9,923 nt of DNA from an uncultured Actinomycetes bacterium. Lineage in GTDB: Bacteria > Actinomycetota > Acidimicrobiia > Acidimicrobiales > Microtrichaceae. The DNA is taken from contig CAJBIS010000061.1 of NCBI GenBank assembly GCA_903953195.1, positions 1 through 9,923 of the forward strand. The letters run 5' to 3'. The stretch's first letter is position 1. The number at the start of each line of letters is the position of its first letter. This document shows, in pieces, positions 1 to 6,568 of the stretch. The notes beneath the pieces are model-generated. The model was not told the origin of the DNA. It was given only the letters and a program-made list of their open reading frames with translations, and ran no database searches. Both the position numbers and the translations under genes were made by a program.

Positions 1-240
1 GTCGCCGACGCCATCGAACGCGGCGCGATCCATCCGGGCCACGACCCGTTGCGGGTCGCCATGTCGCTGTGGGCCACGAACCACGGCTGTGCCACGGTCC
101 TGCTGCTCGGGGCCCAGGGGGGAAAGGTCGTGATCCCGCCCGAGTTCACCAACCTGGTCGACGACGTGATCTCGGCGACGCTCGCCGGTCTCGCCGCGCC
201 ACCCTCGGACCACTCGGCGGATCAGTCGAGCGACGCGTAG
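1..240 (+). CDS. TetR-family transcriptional regulator, C-terminal fragment
   Basis: Only the last 79 residues are present; the DNA-binding N-terminus lies left of the window. The frame is open from base 1 to the TAG at 238-240. The visible part is mostly helical and contains SLWATNHGCATVLL, with the Trp, His and Gly that mark the ligand-binding WHG-type C-terminal domain of TetR regulators. This is followed by a helix (FTNLVDDVISATLAGL) and a short polar tail. TetR proteins are usually dimeric repressors whose C-terminal half binds an effector and forms the dimer interface; no effector can be named here. The gene converges on the hydrolase to its right and shares its last 19 bases with that gene's 3' end. 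The family call rests on one motif in a fragment, so it is likely but not certain. Confidence 0.6.
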   Translation, partial: VADAIERGAIHPGHDPLRVAMSLWATNHGCATVLLLGAQGGKVVIPPEFTNLVDDVISATLAGLAAPPSDHSADQSSDA

Positions 241-896
241 CCGCGCAGCGCGTCGCCCAGCGCGGCAGTGGCCACGCCCGGCTCGCTCGCCACCGCGCCG
301 AGCCACTCCGGTTGAACGACTGCGGTCACGGTCAGTGGCCACTCGAGATCACTCGTCTCGAGCACGAACCGCACGAACGTCTGCGCGTAGTCCGGCGGAC
401 GCGGATCCCGCGACAGCTCGAGCAGCGCGAACGGGTCGGGCGGTCCCTGCGCACCGGGGGCCGGGAACGGCAGCGACGGTGACCCCGGATGGATGCCGCC
501 ACCGGCCAGTCCGGGACCATCGGCCAGCACCGCACCGCGCACCAGATCGGGTCGGGCGGCAGCGACGAGCAACGCGATGTACGCACCGAGTCCGGCGCCC
601 AGCAGCGTGACCGGGCCGGTCACGCCGAGCGCGGCGTCGACGTCGCCCACCAGGATCTCGGCCGAGTAGCCACCACCGGTCGGAACCGTCGACGCACCGT
701 GCCCGGTGAAGTCGAGTCCGAGCACCGGTCCCGGCCAGTCGATCCAGTCGGGGACGCGGTCCGGAGTGCGGCCACCGAGCCCGTGCAACAACAACAGCGG
801 ACGGCTCGTCCCATCACCCGTGCTCAACCGGTGCAACGCCAGGTCGACCCGGTTGTGGCGGACCATCGTCAGGGCGGGCAGGTCGGCGACGGTCAT
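222..896 (-). CDS. Alpha/beta hydrolase-fold protein lacking the catalytic serine (probable pseudoenzyme)
   Basis: This is a 224-residue protein. The alpha/beta-hydrolase scaffold is clear: the oxyanion-hole strand PLLLLHGLGG (33-42), the DFTGHGAS turn (62-69), and a nucleophile-elbow strand and helix PVTLLGAGLGAYIALLVAAA (95-114). The elbow reads G-A-G-L-G (100-104) where active members have G-H-S-x-G, so Gly102 replaces the serine. There is also no histidine in the last 85 residues, where the catalytic one normally sits. At 224 residues it is shorter than the usual 260-300. The ATG at 896-894 is preferred because it forms an ATGA overlap with the stop of the upstream hydrolase, with GGAG (908-905) 8 bases ahead; a second ATG at 866-864 is possible. 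Fold certain, catalytic loss strongly suggested, function unknown. It could be a regulatory or partner subunit of the neighbouring hydrolase. Confidence 0.8.
   Translation of the reverse strand: MTVADLPALTMVRHNRVDLALHRLSTGDGTSRPLLLLHGLGGRTPDRVPDWIDWPGPVLGLDFTGHGASTVPTGGGYSAEILVGDVDAALGVTGPVTLLGAGLGAYIALLVAAARPDLVRGAVLADGPGLAGGGIHPGSPSLPFPAPGAQGPPDPFALLELSRDPRPPDYAQTFVRFVLETSDLEWPLTVTAVVQPEWLGAVASEPGVATAALGDALRGYASLD
230..256. terminator. Hairpin at the convergent gene junction, possible bidirectional terminator
   Basis: GCGACGCG at 230-237 pairs perfectly with CGCGTCGC at 249-256 around an 11-base loop that contains the TAG stop of the rightward regulator gene. The 8-bp stem is almost entirely G:C. 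There is no T-run on either side, so it is not a classical intrinsic terminator; actinomycetes often use T-less hairpins. It lies inside the final codons of the leftward hydrolase. Confidence 0.45.
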
Positions 897-1798
897 CCGA
901 GGAACTCCAGTACCAGGTCGGCGACGAGCCGCGGCTGCTCGATGTGGACGAAGTGCCCCACGCCGTCGAGCGGCACGAACGTCGACGACGGCGGCAGGTA
1001 CGGCTCCACGTCGGCCGGCAACGTGCCCCACCCCATGAGTTCGCGCTCCATCCCGAGCACGCCGAGGAACGGCACCACCAGTCCGGGCAGGCGGAGCATC
1101 GACCACTCGGGGCTCCACGGCCCGAACCCGCCGAGCCGCATCGTCGGATCGATCTTCCAGCGCCAGCCGTCGTCGGCCCGGTTCGCTCCGACGGTCACCA
1201 GGTACCGCAGCCAGTCGCGCTCGAGGCGCGGGTTCATGCGGCCGCGCCGCTCGGCGAGACCGTCGATGGTGCCGGGCCGGCGTTCACGCCCGACGAGCTG
1301 ACGCCGGAAGTCGAGCCACTGCTCCAACTCGCGGCGCAGCAGTCGGGTGCGCTCGCGGTCGCTCACGTCGGACATCGCCCGCTTCGAGGGCAGGCCGTCC
1401 AGGTTCACCAGCGCCGACACGCGGTGCGGCATGGCGTTGGCCAGGTGCATGGTGAGGGACCCGCCCTTGGAGTGACCGGCGAGCGGCAACGGGTCGGTGG
1501 ACACCGAGTCGAGCACGGCGAGCGCGTCACGCAGGTCGGCATCCCAGCTGTAGAGCTCCGTGCGGTCCGAGTCGCCGTGGCCCCGCTGGTCCCAGCTGAT
1601 CACGCGCCATCCGCCATCAGCGAGCATCGGGGCGAACACGTTGAGCGTCTCGGCGAAGTCGAATCCGCCGTGCGCGACGACCAGCGGAGGCGCGGCCTCG
1701 TCGCCCCACTCGACCACCGCGATCGACACGCCCGTCGAGTCGACTCGACGACGGCGATCCGGACGTCTCGCTCCCGGGTAGGTCACCTCGTCGTCCAC
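893..1798 (-). CDS. Alpha/beta hydrolase, probably active
   Basis: It is 301 residues from the GTG at 1798. Motifs in order are AHGG (42-45, oxyanion hole), WDQRGHGDSD (69-78), the nucleophile elbow GHSKGG (108-113, Ser110), and GVGHFVHIEQP near the C-terminus with the likely catalytic His282. A long helical, Arg/Glu-rich cap lies between the elbow and the last strand. This suits a cytoplasmic esterase, lactonase or epoxide-hydrolase-like enzyme; the substrate cannot be read. An ATG at 1873 would add 25 residues and has GGAG 8 bases ahead. That extension is Arg/Gly-rich, uses AGG codons, and its ATG lies on a TACGAT -10-like box, so the GTG with AGGTGG just before it is preferred. The downstream hydrolase-like gene overlaps it by four bases, which implies one transcript and coupled translation. 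Confidence 0.87.
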   Translation of the reverse strand: MDDEVTYPGARRPDRRRRVDSTGVSIAVVEWGDEAAPPLVVAHGGFDFAETLNVFAPMLADGGWRVISWDQRGHGDSDRTELYSWDADLRDALAVLDSVSTDPLPLAGHSKGGSLTMHLANAMPHRVSALVNLDGLPSKRAMSDVSDRERTRLLRRELEQWLDFRRQLVGRERRPGTIDGLAERRGRMNPRLERDWLRYLVTVGANRADDGWRWKIDPTMRLGGFGPWSPEWSMLRLPGLVVPFLGVLGMERELMGWGTLPADVEPYLPPSSTFVPLDGVGHFVHIEQPRLVADLVLEFLG

Positions 1799-1871
1799 GC
1801 TCCACCTGTTCCTCGGGGTTCCCGGCGCGGCGCCCGCCCCCGAGCGACGCCCGACCCGACGGGTCGGCCGC

Positions 1872-1877
1872 ATCGTA
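1872..1877 (-). promoter_or_regulatory. Candidate -10 box (TACGAT) for the leftward hydrolase pair
   Basis: Read leftward, TACGAT fits the actinomycete TAnnnT -10 pattern and is identical to the box ahead of the serine hydrolase at 5257. Transcription from here would give a leader of about 65 bases to the GTG at 1798. It also overlaps the alternative ATG at 1873, so both cannot be used at once. No convincing -35 was found. Confidence 0.3.
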
Positions 1878-1906
1878 CGCGCTCCGTCGACGGATCATCG
1901 CGACGT

Positions 1907-1937
1907 GTGACCGTCGACCGGAGAGCGTCAGTAGGGT
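1907..1937 (+). promoter_or_regulatory. Candidate promoter for the histidine kinase operon
   Basis: TAGGGT at 1932-1937 fits the TAnnnT -10 pattern. GTGACC at 1907-1912 matches four of six bases of the TTGACA -35 box at a 19-base spacing. It sits in the gap between the divergent hydrolase and kinase genes, about 72 bases before the kinase GTG. It is supported by motif only. Confidence 0.35.
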
Positions 1938-2009
1938 GAGGCCACGGATCCGACAGCGACACGGCAACCCGACGGCCCTCCGGGCCAGAGCGGACGGAAC
2001 ACCCGGGGG

Positions 2010-3830
2010 GTGGCGAGCACCGGCGGCGCGAGCCGCGCGCCCGACACCGGGCTGTCCGACGCGCTCGCGGCGATCCGGTCGATCCCCCACGGCGGCATCG
2101 ACACCTCGACCAGCCAGCTCGATGTCCCGTTGTCGGTGCGCTCGACAGTCGCGCCGGCGATCAACGCGCTGCGCTGGGGTGCGCTCGGATACGGGCTCGT
2201 GTTCGCGGCGCCCGACGCGTTCCGCGGAAGCTGGGCCGCCGTCGTCGCCACCGGCGTGTGCCTCTTCATCACGACGTTCCGCACGATGATGCCGGTACAA
2301 CTCGCCGACCACGATGTGCGCCGGGCGCTCGCACCGCTGCTCGACGTCGCGATCCTCGGGCTGGTCGTCGGCAACGACGGTGGTGTCGAGAGCTCGTACT
2401 TCTTCTGCGTGCTGGCCGCGATCATGGTCGTCGCGTTCGGCTGGGGCGCCATACGGGGGTTGATCGCGACGGTGCTGGCGATCGCGGCGATGGTCGCCGG
2501 GGCCGCCACCGGGTCCACCGGAGTGGGCGAGCAGTGGAACGACCAGCGCGACCTCGCCGCACTCATGGTCGTCGTGATCGCGGTCGCCGGCGCCGCGTTC
2601 GTGCGCAGCCGGCTGATCGACGCCGAACAGCGGCGCAGCACGCTCACCCACGAGGTCAACCGGCTCAACGACACGAACGATCTGCTGATCCTGTTGAACC
2701 AGGCCGCTCGCACGCTGCCCAACTCGCTCACGCTGCGCGAGGCACTCGCCCGCACCCGCCAACAGCTCATCGACGACTTCGAGGTGCGGACGATCCTCCT
2801 CCTGACGTGGGACGACGTCGCCGAGGACTGGATCCCCAAACTGGCCGACGGCTGCACCGCGCACACCAGCTACACGAACGAGAACCTGCCACCGGCACTC
2901 CGCGCCGCGCTCTACGCAGCGGGCCCGATCCTCGTCGACGGGCCCGGCGGCAACGTGCCCGCAGTGGGCGAGGCCCGCGGCAGTGGCGTGTACCTGCGGC
3001 TCGTCGCCCGTGACCGCACGATCGGACTCCTCGGCCTGGAACACCCTGCCGGCGGCCACTTCGACGATCGGGCGATGGTCCTGTTGAGCGGCCTCGCCGA
3101 CGTCCTGGGACTCAGCATCGACAACGCCCGCTGGTTCGGGCGGTTGCGGTCCCTGGGCGCCGAGGAGGAGCGCATCCGCATCGCCCGCGACCTGCACGAC
3201 CGGCTCGGCCAGTGGTTGACCTACATCGCGTTCGAGATCGAGCGGATCACCGCGGCGGAGGACGCGCCGAACCCGGAGCTGCAACGGCTCGAGACCGATG
3301 TGCGCGCTGCGATCGACGAGTTGCGTGAAACGTTGCGGTCACTGCGCACCGGCGTCGACGAGCAGCGCCCGCTCGCCGTGCTGGGCACCGAGATCGTCGA
3401 GCGGTTCAGCGAGCGAGCTGCGGTTCCGGCGACGTTCGTGGTCGTCCACCCGGACGAACGGCTTCCGATCCCGATCGAGAACGAGCTGCTGCGGATCATG
3501 CAGGAGGCGCTCACGAACGTCGACCGGCACGCCCGGGCCCATCGGGTCGAGGTGGTGTGGGCAGTGCACGCCGGGAACTTCGAACTCACGATCCGGGACG
3601 ACGGCTCCGGATTCCAGCCCGGCTCGGGCGTGCGGGACTCGGCGTACGGGCTGGTGGGCATGCGCGAGCGGGCCGATGTGATCGGCGCCCGGCTGGCGAT
3701 CGACAGCGTTCCGGGCCACGGCACGACGATCCGGGTGACGGCCGGGCTGCCCGACGGTGTGGATCCGCCCGGTCGGACCCGGTCGATCGGCCAGACTGTC
3801 GCGGGGCCCGGCAACGACGGGCCCGCGTGA
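2010..3830 (+). CDS. Membrane sensor histidine kinase (GAF, HisKA_3, HATPase_c; NarL-type partner)
   Basis: This 606-residue kinase starts at GTG 2010, the only start before an in-frame stop at 1932. A polar N-terminus of about 50 residues is followed by hydrophobic membrane segments at roughly 53-68, 74-90, 108-121, 130-145, 150-167 and 182-199. A helical linker (200-225) leads to a GAF-like domain (about 226-376) that ends in LSGLADVLGLSIDNARW. The dimerisation domain carries ERIRIARDLHDRLGQWL, with the phosphorylated His396. The ATPase domain has the N-box EALTNVDRHARA (499-510), the DDGSGF ATP-lid glycines (530-535) and GLVGMRERADVIGA. Its ATPase core is complete, so it should autophosphorylate and pass phosphate to the response regulator 36 bases downstream. 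The signal is unknown; the GAF domain or the membrane bundle may sense it. The final 27 residues are Gly/Pro-rich and outside any domain. Confidence 0.93.
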   Translation: MASTGGASRAPDTGLSDALAAIRSIPHGGIDTSTSQLDVPLSVRSTVAPAINALRWGALGYGLVFAAPDAFRGSWAAVVATGVCLFITTFRTMMPVQLADHDVRRALAPLLDVAILGLVVGNDGGVESSYFFCVLAAIMVVAFGWGAIRGLIATVLAIAAMVAGAATGSTGVGEQWNDQRDLAALMVVVIAVAGAAFVRSRLIDAEQRRSTLTHEVNRLNDTNDLLILLNQAARTLPNSLTLREALARTRQQLIDDFEVRTILLLTWDDVAEDWIPKLADGCTAHTSYTNENLPPALRAALYAAGPILVDGPGGNVPAVGEARGSGVYLRLVARDRTIGLLGLEHPAGGHFDDRAMVLLSGLADVLGLSIDNARWFGRLRSLGAEEERIRIARDLHDRLGQWLTYIAFEIERITAAEDAPNPELQRLETDVRAAIDELRETLRSLRTGVDEQRPLAVLGTEIVERFSERAAVPATFVVVHPDERLPIPIENELLRIMQEALTNVDRHARAHRVEVVWAVHAGNFELTIRDDGSGFQPGSGVRDSAYGLVGMRERADVIGARLAIDSVPGHGTTIRVTAGLPDGVDPPGRTRSIGQTVAGPGNDGPA

Positions 3831-3866
3831 TCAGGTGATCCGGCAACCACGAGGAGCGATCAGGAC

Positions 3867-4523
3867 ATGAGAGTGCTACTGGCCGACGACCACCAGATCC
3901 TGCGTGACGGCATCCGTCGCGGTCTCGAGGGCGCCGGCGTCGACGTCGTCGGCGAGGCGTCGAACGGCGAGGAGGCCGTCGCCCTGGCGAGCGAGACCAC
4001 GCCGGACATCGTGCTCATGGACCTGTCGATGCCCGTGCTCGACGGCGTGCAGGCGACCCAGCGGATCCGCGACGCCCAGCCCGACACCCGCATCGTGGTG
4101 CTCACCATGCACGACGACCCGGACCGGACACGTGCGGCGCTCCAGGCCGGTGCGTCGGCGTACCTGACGAAGGGCACGTCGTTCACCGAGGTGCTCGACA
4201 CGCTGCAACGCGTCGAGGCCGGCGAGGAGGTGCTGAGCCCCAAGCTCGCGGCGTCGATGCTCGAGCACCTGAACTCGATCCCCAAGAGCGAACTGCTCTC
4301 GGACCGTCAGGTCGAGATCCTGCAGATGATCGCCGACGGCAAGTCGACCAAGCAGGCCGCCCGGGCGCTCGGCATCACCCAGAAGACGGTGCACAACCAC
4401 CTCAATGCGACGTACCGGCGGCTCGACACCCAGAGCCTCACGCACGCGGTCCTGAGCGCCGTCCGGCTCGGGATCATCGACCTCTACTCCGAACCCGACG
4501 CCGACAGCGCCGAGGACGCCTGA
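3867..4523 (+). CDS. NarL/FixJ (LuxR)-type response regulator
   Basis: It is 218 residues, a full-length family member. The receiver domain (1-120) has acidic-pocket Asp7 and Asp8 (LLADDHQ), phosphoacceptor Asp52 (LMDLSMP), Thr80 and Lys102 in the expected positions. After a linker comes the LuxR-type helix-turn-helix (about 143-205), beginning LSDRQVEILQMIADGKSTKQ and including the recognition helix TQKTVHNHLNATYRRL. It should dimerise and bind DNA once phosphorylated by the kinase encoded just upstream. The start ATG has GAGGAG (3851-3856) 10 bases ahead, and also a closer AGGA one base before it. The 36-base gap from the kinase has no terminator-like hairpin, so the two are probably one operon. 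Regulated genes cannot be read from sequence; the neighbours and the operon itself are the obvious first candidates. Confidence 0.95.
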   Translation: MRVLLADDHQILRDGIRRGLEGAGVDVVGEASNGEEAVALASETTPDIVLMDLSMPVLDGVQATQRIRDAQPDTRIVVLTMHDDPDRTRAALQAGASAYLTKGTSFTEVLDTLQRVEAGEEVLSPKLAASMLEHLNSIPKSELLSDRQVEILQMIADGKSTKQAARALGITQKTVHNHLNATYRRLDTQSLTHAVLSAVRLGIIDLYSEPDADSAEDA

Positions 4524-4527
4524 TCCC

Positions 4528-4541
4528 CGCCGTCGCCGGCG
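4528..4541 (+). terminator. Short hairpin after the response regulator
   Basis: CGCCG and CGGCG pair around a TCGC loop, starting 5 bases after the stop codon. The stem is only 5 bp and there is no T-run, so termination here would be weak at best. The rest of the 82-base gap to the next gene has one AT-rich spot (4560-4563) and no convincing promoter. Confidence 0.25.
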
Positions 4542-4605
4542 TGATCGACCACCGCGGGATTTACCCATGAACGTCGCTCAGCTCGCTCTGCCACACTGAT
4601 CCCCG

Positions 4606-5226
4606 ATGGACGGAATGGCTGACGTCCGCGGGGGCGATGATCGTGTGACCCTTGGTCGGAAACGACCGTGGCGCGCGTTCACGGCGACCGTGATCTCGGT
4701 GCTCGTCACCGTCGCGGTCGTCGGACCGATGGCCTACCAGGCCGGTCAGGCCGACGACGCCGGTCGCACACCCACCGTGACGGTGCCGTCGGCACCGACC
4801 GTTCCGACCACGGTGCCGGCGAACGTGCTGGGCGAGGTGCTGACCCGCGACGAGTACGACCGCGGGCCCGCACAGTTCGTCCCGAGCCAGGTACCCGGCG
4901 ACGACATCGTCTTCACGATCGACTCGCTCGACGGGCCGGAGCGCCCGCTCGACGGCGCGGACGTCAGCGGTTCCATCTGGATCCAGGTCGACCGCCCCGA
5001 CGTGGCCGCGGTGCGGTTCTGGCTCAACGACCCGAACGGCGGCGGTCGACCCGATCAGGTGGACCGGGACGCGCCGTTCACCCTCGTGTCCGGGCCGGAC
5101 GACACGAACCCGGCACCGCTCGACGTCGACGAACTGTCGAGTCGTAGCAACACGATCCTCGTCGAGATCACCGACACCACCGGCAAGGTCTCGTTCGAGC
5201 GGGCCTCGTTCAACGCCGCGACCTGA
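4606..5226 (+). CDS. Membrane-anchored protein with extracytoplasmic Ig-like domain
   Basis: It is 206 residues and not a member of any family I can name. A short basic N-terminus (GRKRPWR, 17-23) precedes one membrane helix (about 24-45). There is no lipobox and no clear signal peptidase site, so an anchor with the C-terminus outside is likely. Next comes a flexible Thr/Pro/Val-rich linker (54-72) and a domain of roughly 110 residues. Within that domain, IWIQVDRPDVAAVRFWLN, then DAPFTLVSG, then TILVEITDTTGKVSFERASF, follow the strand pattern of bacterial Ig-like domains (x-V-x-F-W/Y-x, aPFtl, LxVxxtDxxG). Such domains usually mediate binding at the cell surface. The start is uncertain: the ATG at 4606 lacks a clear ribosome binding site; an ATG at 4615 and a GTG at 4645 (with GGGGG ahead) are alternatives. 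It lies directly downstream of the two-component pair. Confidence 0.72.
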   Translation: MDGMADVRGGDDRVTLGRKRPWRAFTATVISVLVTVAVVGPMAYQAGQADDAGRTPTVTVPSAPTVPTTVPANVLGEVLTRDEYDRGPAQFVPSQVPGDDIVFTIDSLDGPERPLDGADVSGSIWIQVDRPDVAAVRFWLNDPNGGGRPDQVDRDAPFTLVSGPDDTNPAPLDVDELSSRSNTILVEITDTTGKVSFERASFNAAT

Positions 5227-5234
5227 TCCGTCGA

Positions 5235-5250
5235 CGTCGGCGACCCGACG
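5235..5250 (+). terminator. Hairpin between the Ig-like gene and the serine hydrolase gene
   Basis: CGTCGG (5235-5240) pairs with CCGACG (5245-5250) around a CGAC tetraloop, 9 bases after the stop codon at 5226. It is a compact 6-bp G:C-rich stem without a T-run. It could end the upstream transcript before the candidate promoter at 5257. Confidence 0.35.
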
Positions 5251-5256
5251 CACCGG

Positions 5257-5262
5257 TACGAT
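5257..5262 (+). promoter_or_regulatory. Candidate -10 box (TACGAT) for the serine hydrolase gene
   Basis: TACGAT fits TAnnnT and is preceded by ACCGG, much like the box at 9834 (GCCGGTATCGT). It would give a leader of about 33 bases that includes the GAGGAG ribosome binding site at 5291. No good -35 was found. Confidence 0.35.
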
Positions 5263-5290
5263 CGCAGCGGCGCACCGGGCGCCCCCGAAC

Positions 5291-5296
5291 GAGGAG
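5291..5296 (+). promoter_or_regulatory. Ribosome binding site fixing the serine hydrolase start
   Basis: GAGGAG lies 6 bases before the ATG at 5303. It favours that ATG over the in-frame GTG directly before it (5300), which would leave only 3 bases. Confidence 0.7.
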
Positions 5297-5302
5297 ACAG
5301 TG

Positions 5303-6499
5303 ATGGCCGAGATCCGTGGGACCGTCGAGCCGGGATTCGAACAGGTCGCCGAGGCCTTCGGCGCCAACTTCGACCAGCACGGCGAGGTCGGCGCCGGATT
5401 CTCGCTCTACGTCGAGGGCACCAAGGTCGTCGACCTGACCGGCGGCGTCGCGGACGTCGACGGCACGCCGTACGACGAGGACACCCTGCAGATGGTGTTC
5501 TCGACCACGAAGGGCGCGACGGCGATCTGCGCCCACCTGCTCGCCGAGCGCGGCGAACTCGACCTGGACGCTCCGGTCGTCGACTACTGGCCGGAGTTCG
5601 CTGCTGCCGGCAAGGAGCACATCCCGGTCTCATGGCTGCTGTGCCACAAGTCGGGGCTGATCGACACGGACCGGTCGATGACCGTCGACGAGGCGCTGGA
5701 CTGGGACACGGTGACCGCGGCGCTCGCAGCGAGCACGCCGGTGTGGGAACCGGGCACCCAGCACGGCTACCACGCCGTCACGTACGGCTGGCTCGTCGGC
5801 GAGGTCGTCCGCCGTGTGAGCGGCATGAGCGTCGGCGAGTTCTTCGCCGCCGAGGTCGCCGAGCCGCTGGGGCTGGACTTCTGGATCGGCCTGCCCGACG
5901 AACAGCAGTCCCGGGTCGCACCGCTCATCCCGATGGGCGGCGGTGCCGCGCCGATGATGCTGAGCGAGGAGGGTGACGGTTCGGATGCCGCTCCGCAGAG
6001 CCTCATCGAGATGCTCAACATGTTCCTCGGCGATGGCAACCTGGTCGCTCGCGCCCTGACCGCACCGGGTGGCGCACTGTCCGACGAGCAGGTCTGGAAC
6101 GAACCACGGCTGCGAGCCGCACAGATTCCCGCCGCCAACGGCGTCACGAACGCACCGTCGCTCGCCCGCATGTACTCATCGCTCGTCACCGACACCGATG
6201 GCGTCCGCACCCTCCAGCCGGAGACGGTGGAGCGGGCCATCCAGGTGCAGGTCGAGGGTCCGGACAGCGTCCTGATCTTCCCGATCCCGTTCGGTCTGGG
6301 GTTCATGACCCACTCCGACATGTCGCCGTTCATCGGTGGGCGCTCGTTCGGCCACTACGGCGCCGGCGGGTCCGTCGGGTTCGCCGATCCGGACCGCCGA
6401 CTCGCGGGCGGCTACGTGATGAACCAGATGCACTTCGGTCTGGCCGGCGACCCGCGCACCGCGGCGCTGCTCGCCGCCGTCGACGCCGCCGTCGGCTGA
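5303..6499 (+). CDS. Beta-lactamase-fold serine hydrolase (class C / EstB-like)
   Basis: It is 398 residues, typical of the EstB/class C-like esterase family. The SxxK motif is S67-T-T-K70 within MVFSTTKG. The catalytic-tyrosine motif is HGYHAVTYGWLVGEVV (Tyr156, in place of the YxN of true class C beta-lactamases). The third motif reads FGHYGAGGSVGFADP (349-363), with H-x-G replacing K-T-G as is common in the esterase branch. No signal peptide is visible, so it is probably cytoplasmic and not an exported beta-lactamase. The likely activity is hydrolysis of an ester or a similar small acyl substrate; the substrate is unknown. It appears to be a single transcription unit: a hairpin and a candidate promoter lie upstream, and the next gene starts 69 bases on. 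The fold is very clear; penicillin hydrolysis is not implied. Confidence 0.92.
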   Translation: MAEIRGTVEPGFEQVAEAFGANFDQHGEVGAGFSLYVEGTKVVDLTGGVADVDGTPYDEDTLQMVFSTTKGATAICAHLLAERGELDLDAPVVDYWPEFAAAGKEHIPVSWLLCHKSGLIDTDRSMTVDEALDWDTVTAALAASTPVWEPGTQHGYHAVTYGWLVGEVVRRVSGMSVGEFFAAEVAEPLGLDFWIGLPDEQQSRVAPLIPMGGGAAPMMLSEEGDGSDAAPQSLIEMLNMFLGDGNLVARALTAPGGALSDEQVWNEPRLRAAQIPAANGVTNAPSLARMYSSLVTDTDGVRTLQPETVERAIQVQVEGPDSVLIFPIPFGLGFMTHSDMSPFIGGRSFGHYGAGGSVGFADPDRRLAGGYVMNQMHFGLAGDPRTAALLAAVDAAVG

Positions 6500-6525
6500 C
6501 CGACACGCCCAGCGCCGCGCCACCC

Positions 6526-6543
6526 GCGCCGGTTTGCGCCGGT
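6526..6543 (+). repeat. Short tandem direct repeat upstream of prfC
   Basis: GCGCCGGT occurs at 6526-6533 and again at 6536-6543, separated by TT, so the period is 10 bases (about one helical turn). It lies 25 bases before the prfC ATG. It could be a binding site or chance in GC-rich DNA. Confidence 0.35.
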
Positions 6544-6568
6544 CCGCCCTCCCGGGTTGAGTGGATCC

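Noticed and set aside
1617..3284. A 555-codon open frame on the minus strand across the divergent gap and the kinase gene
   Set aside because: It crosses both a hydrolase gene and the kinase gene in the wrong frames and has low-complexity Arg/Asp/His composition with no recognisable domain.
3829..3864. GATCAGG repeated at 3829-3835 and 3858-3864 between the kinase and regulator genes
   Set aside because: The second copy overlaps the regulator's ribosome binding region, and a 7-base repeat at this spacing is weak evidence for a binding site.
4567..4599. Ten-codon reading frame (M-N-V-A-Q-L-A-L-P-H) before the Ig-like gene, considered as a leader peptide
   Set aside because: There is no ribosome binding site, no run of one regulatory amino acid and no attenuator-like hairpins after it.
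5303..6499. The serine hydrolase as an antibiotic-resistance beta-lactamase
   Set aside because: It has no export signal, the YxN and KTG motifs are replaced by esterase-type Y-H-A and H-Y-G, and the best fit is the EstB-like branch.
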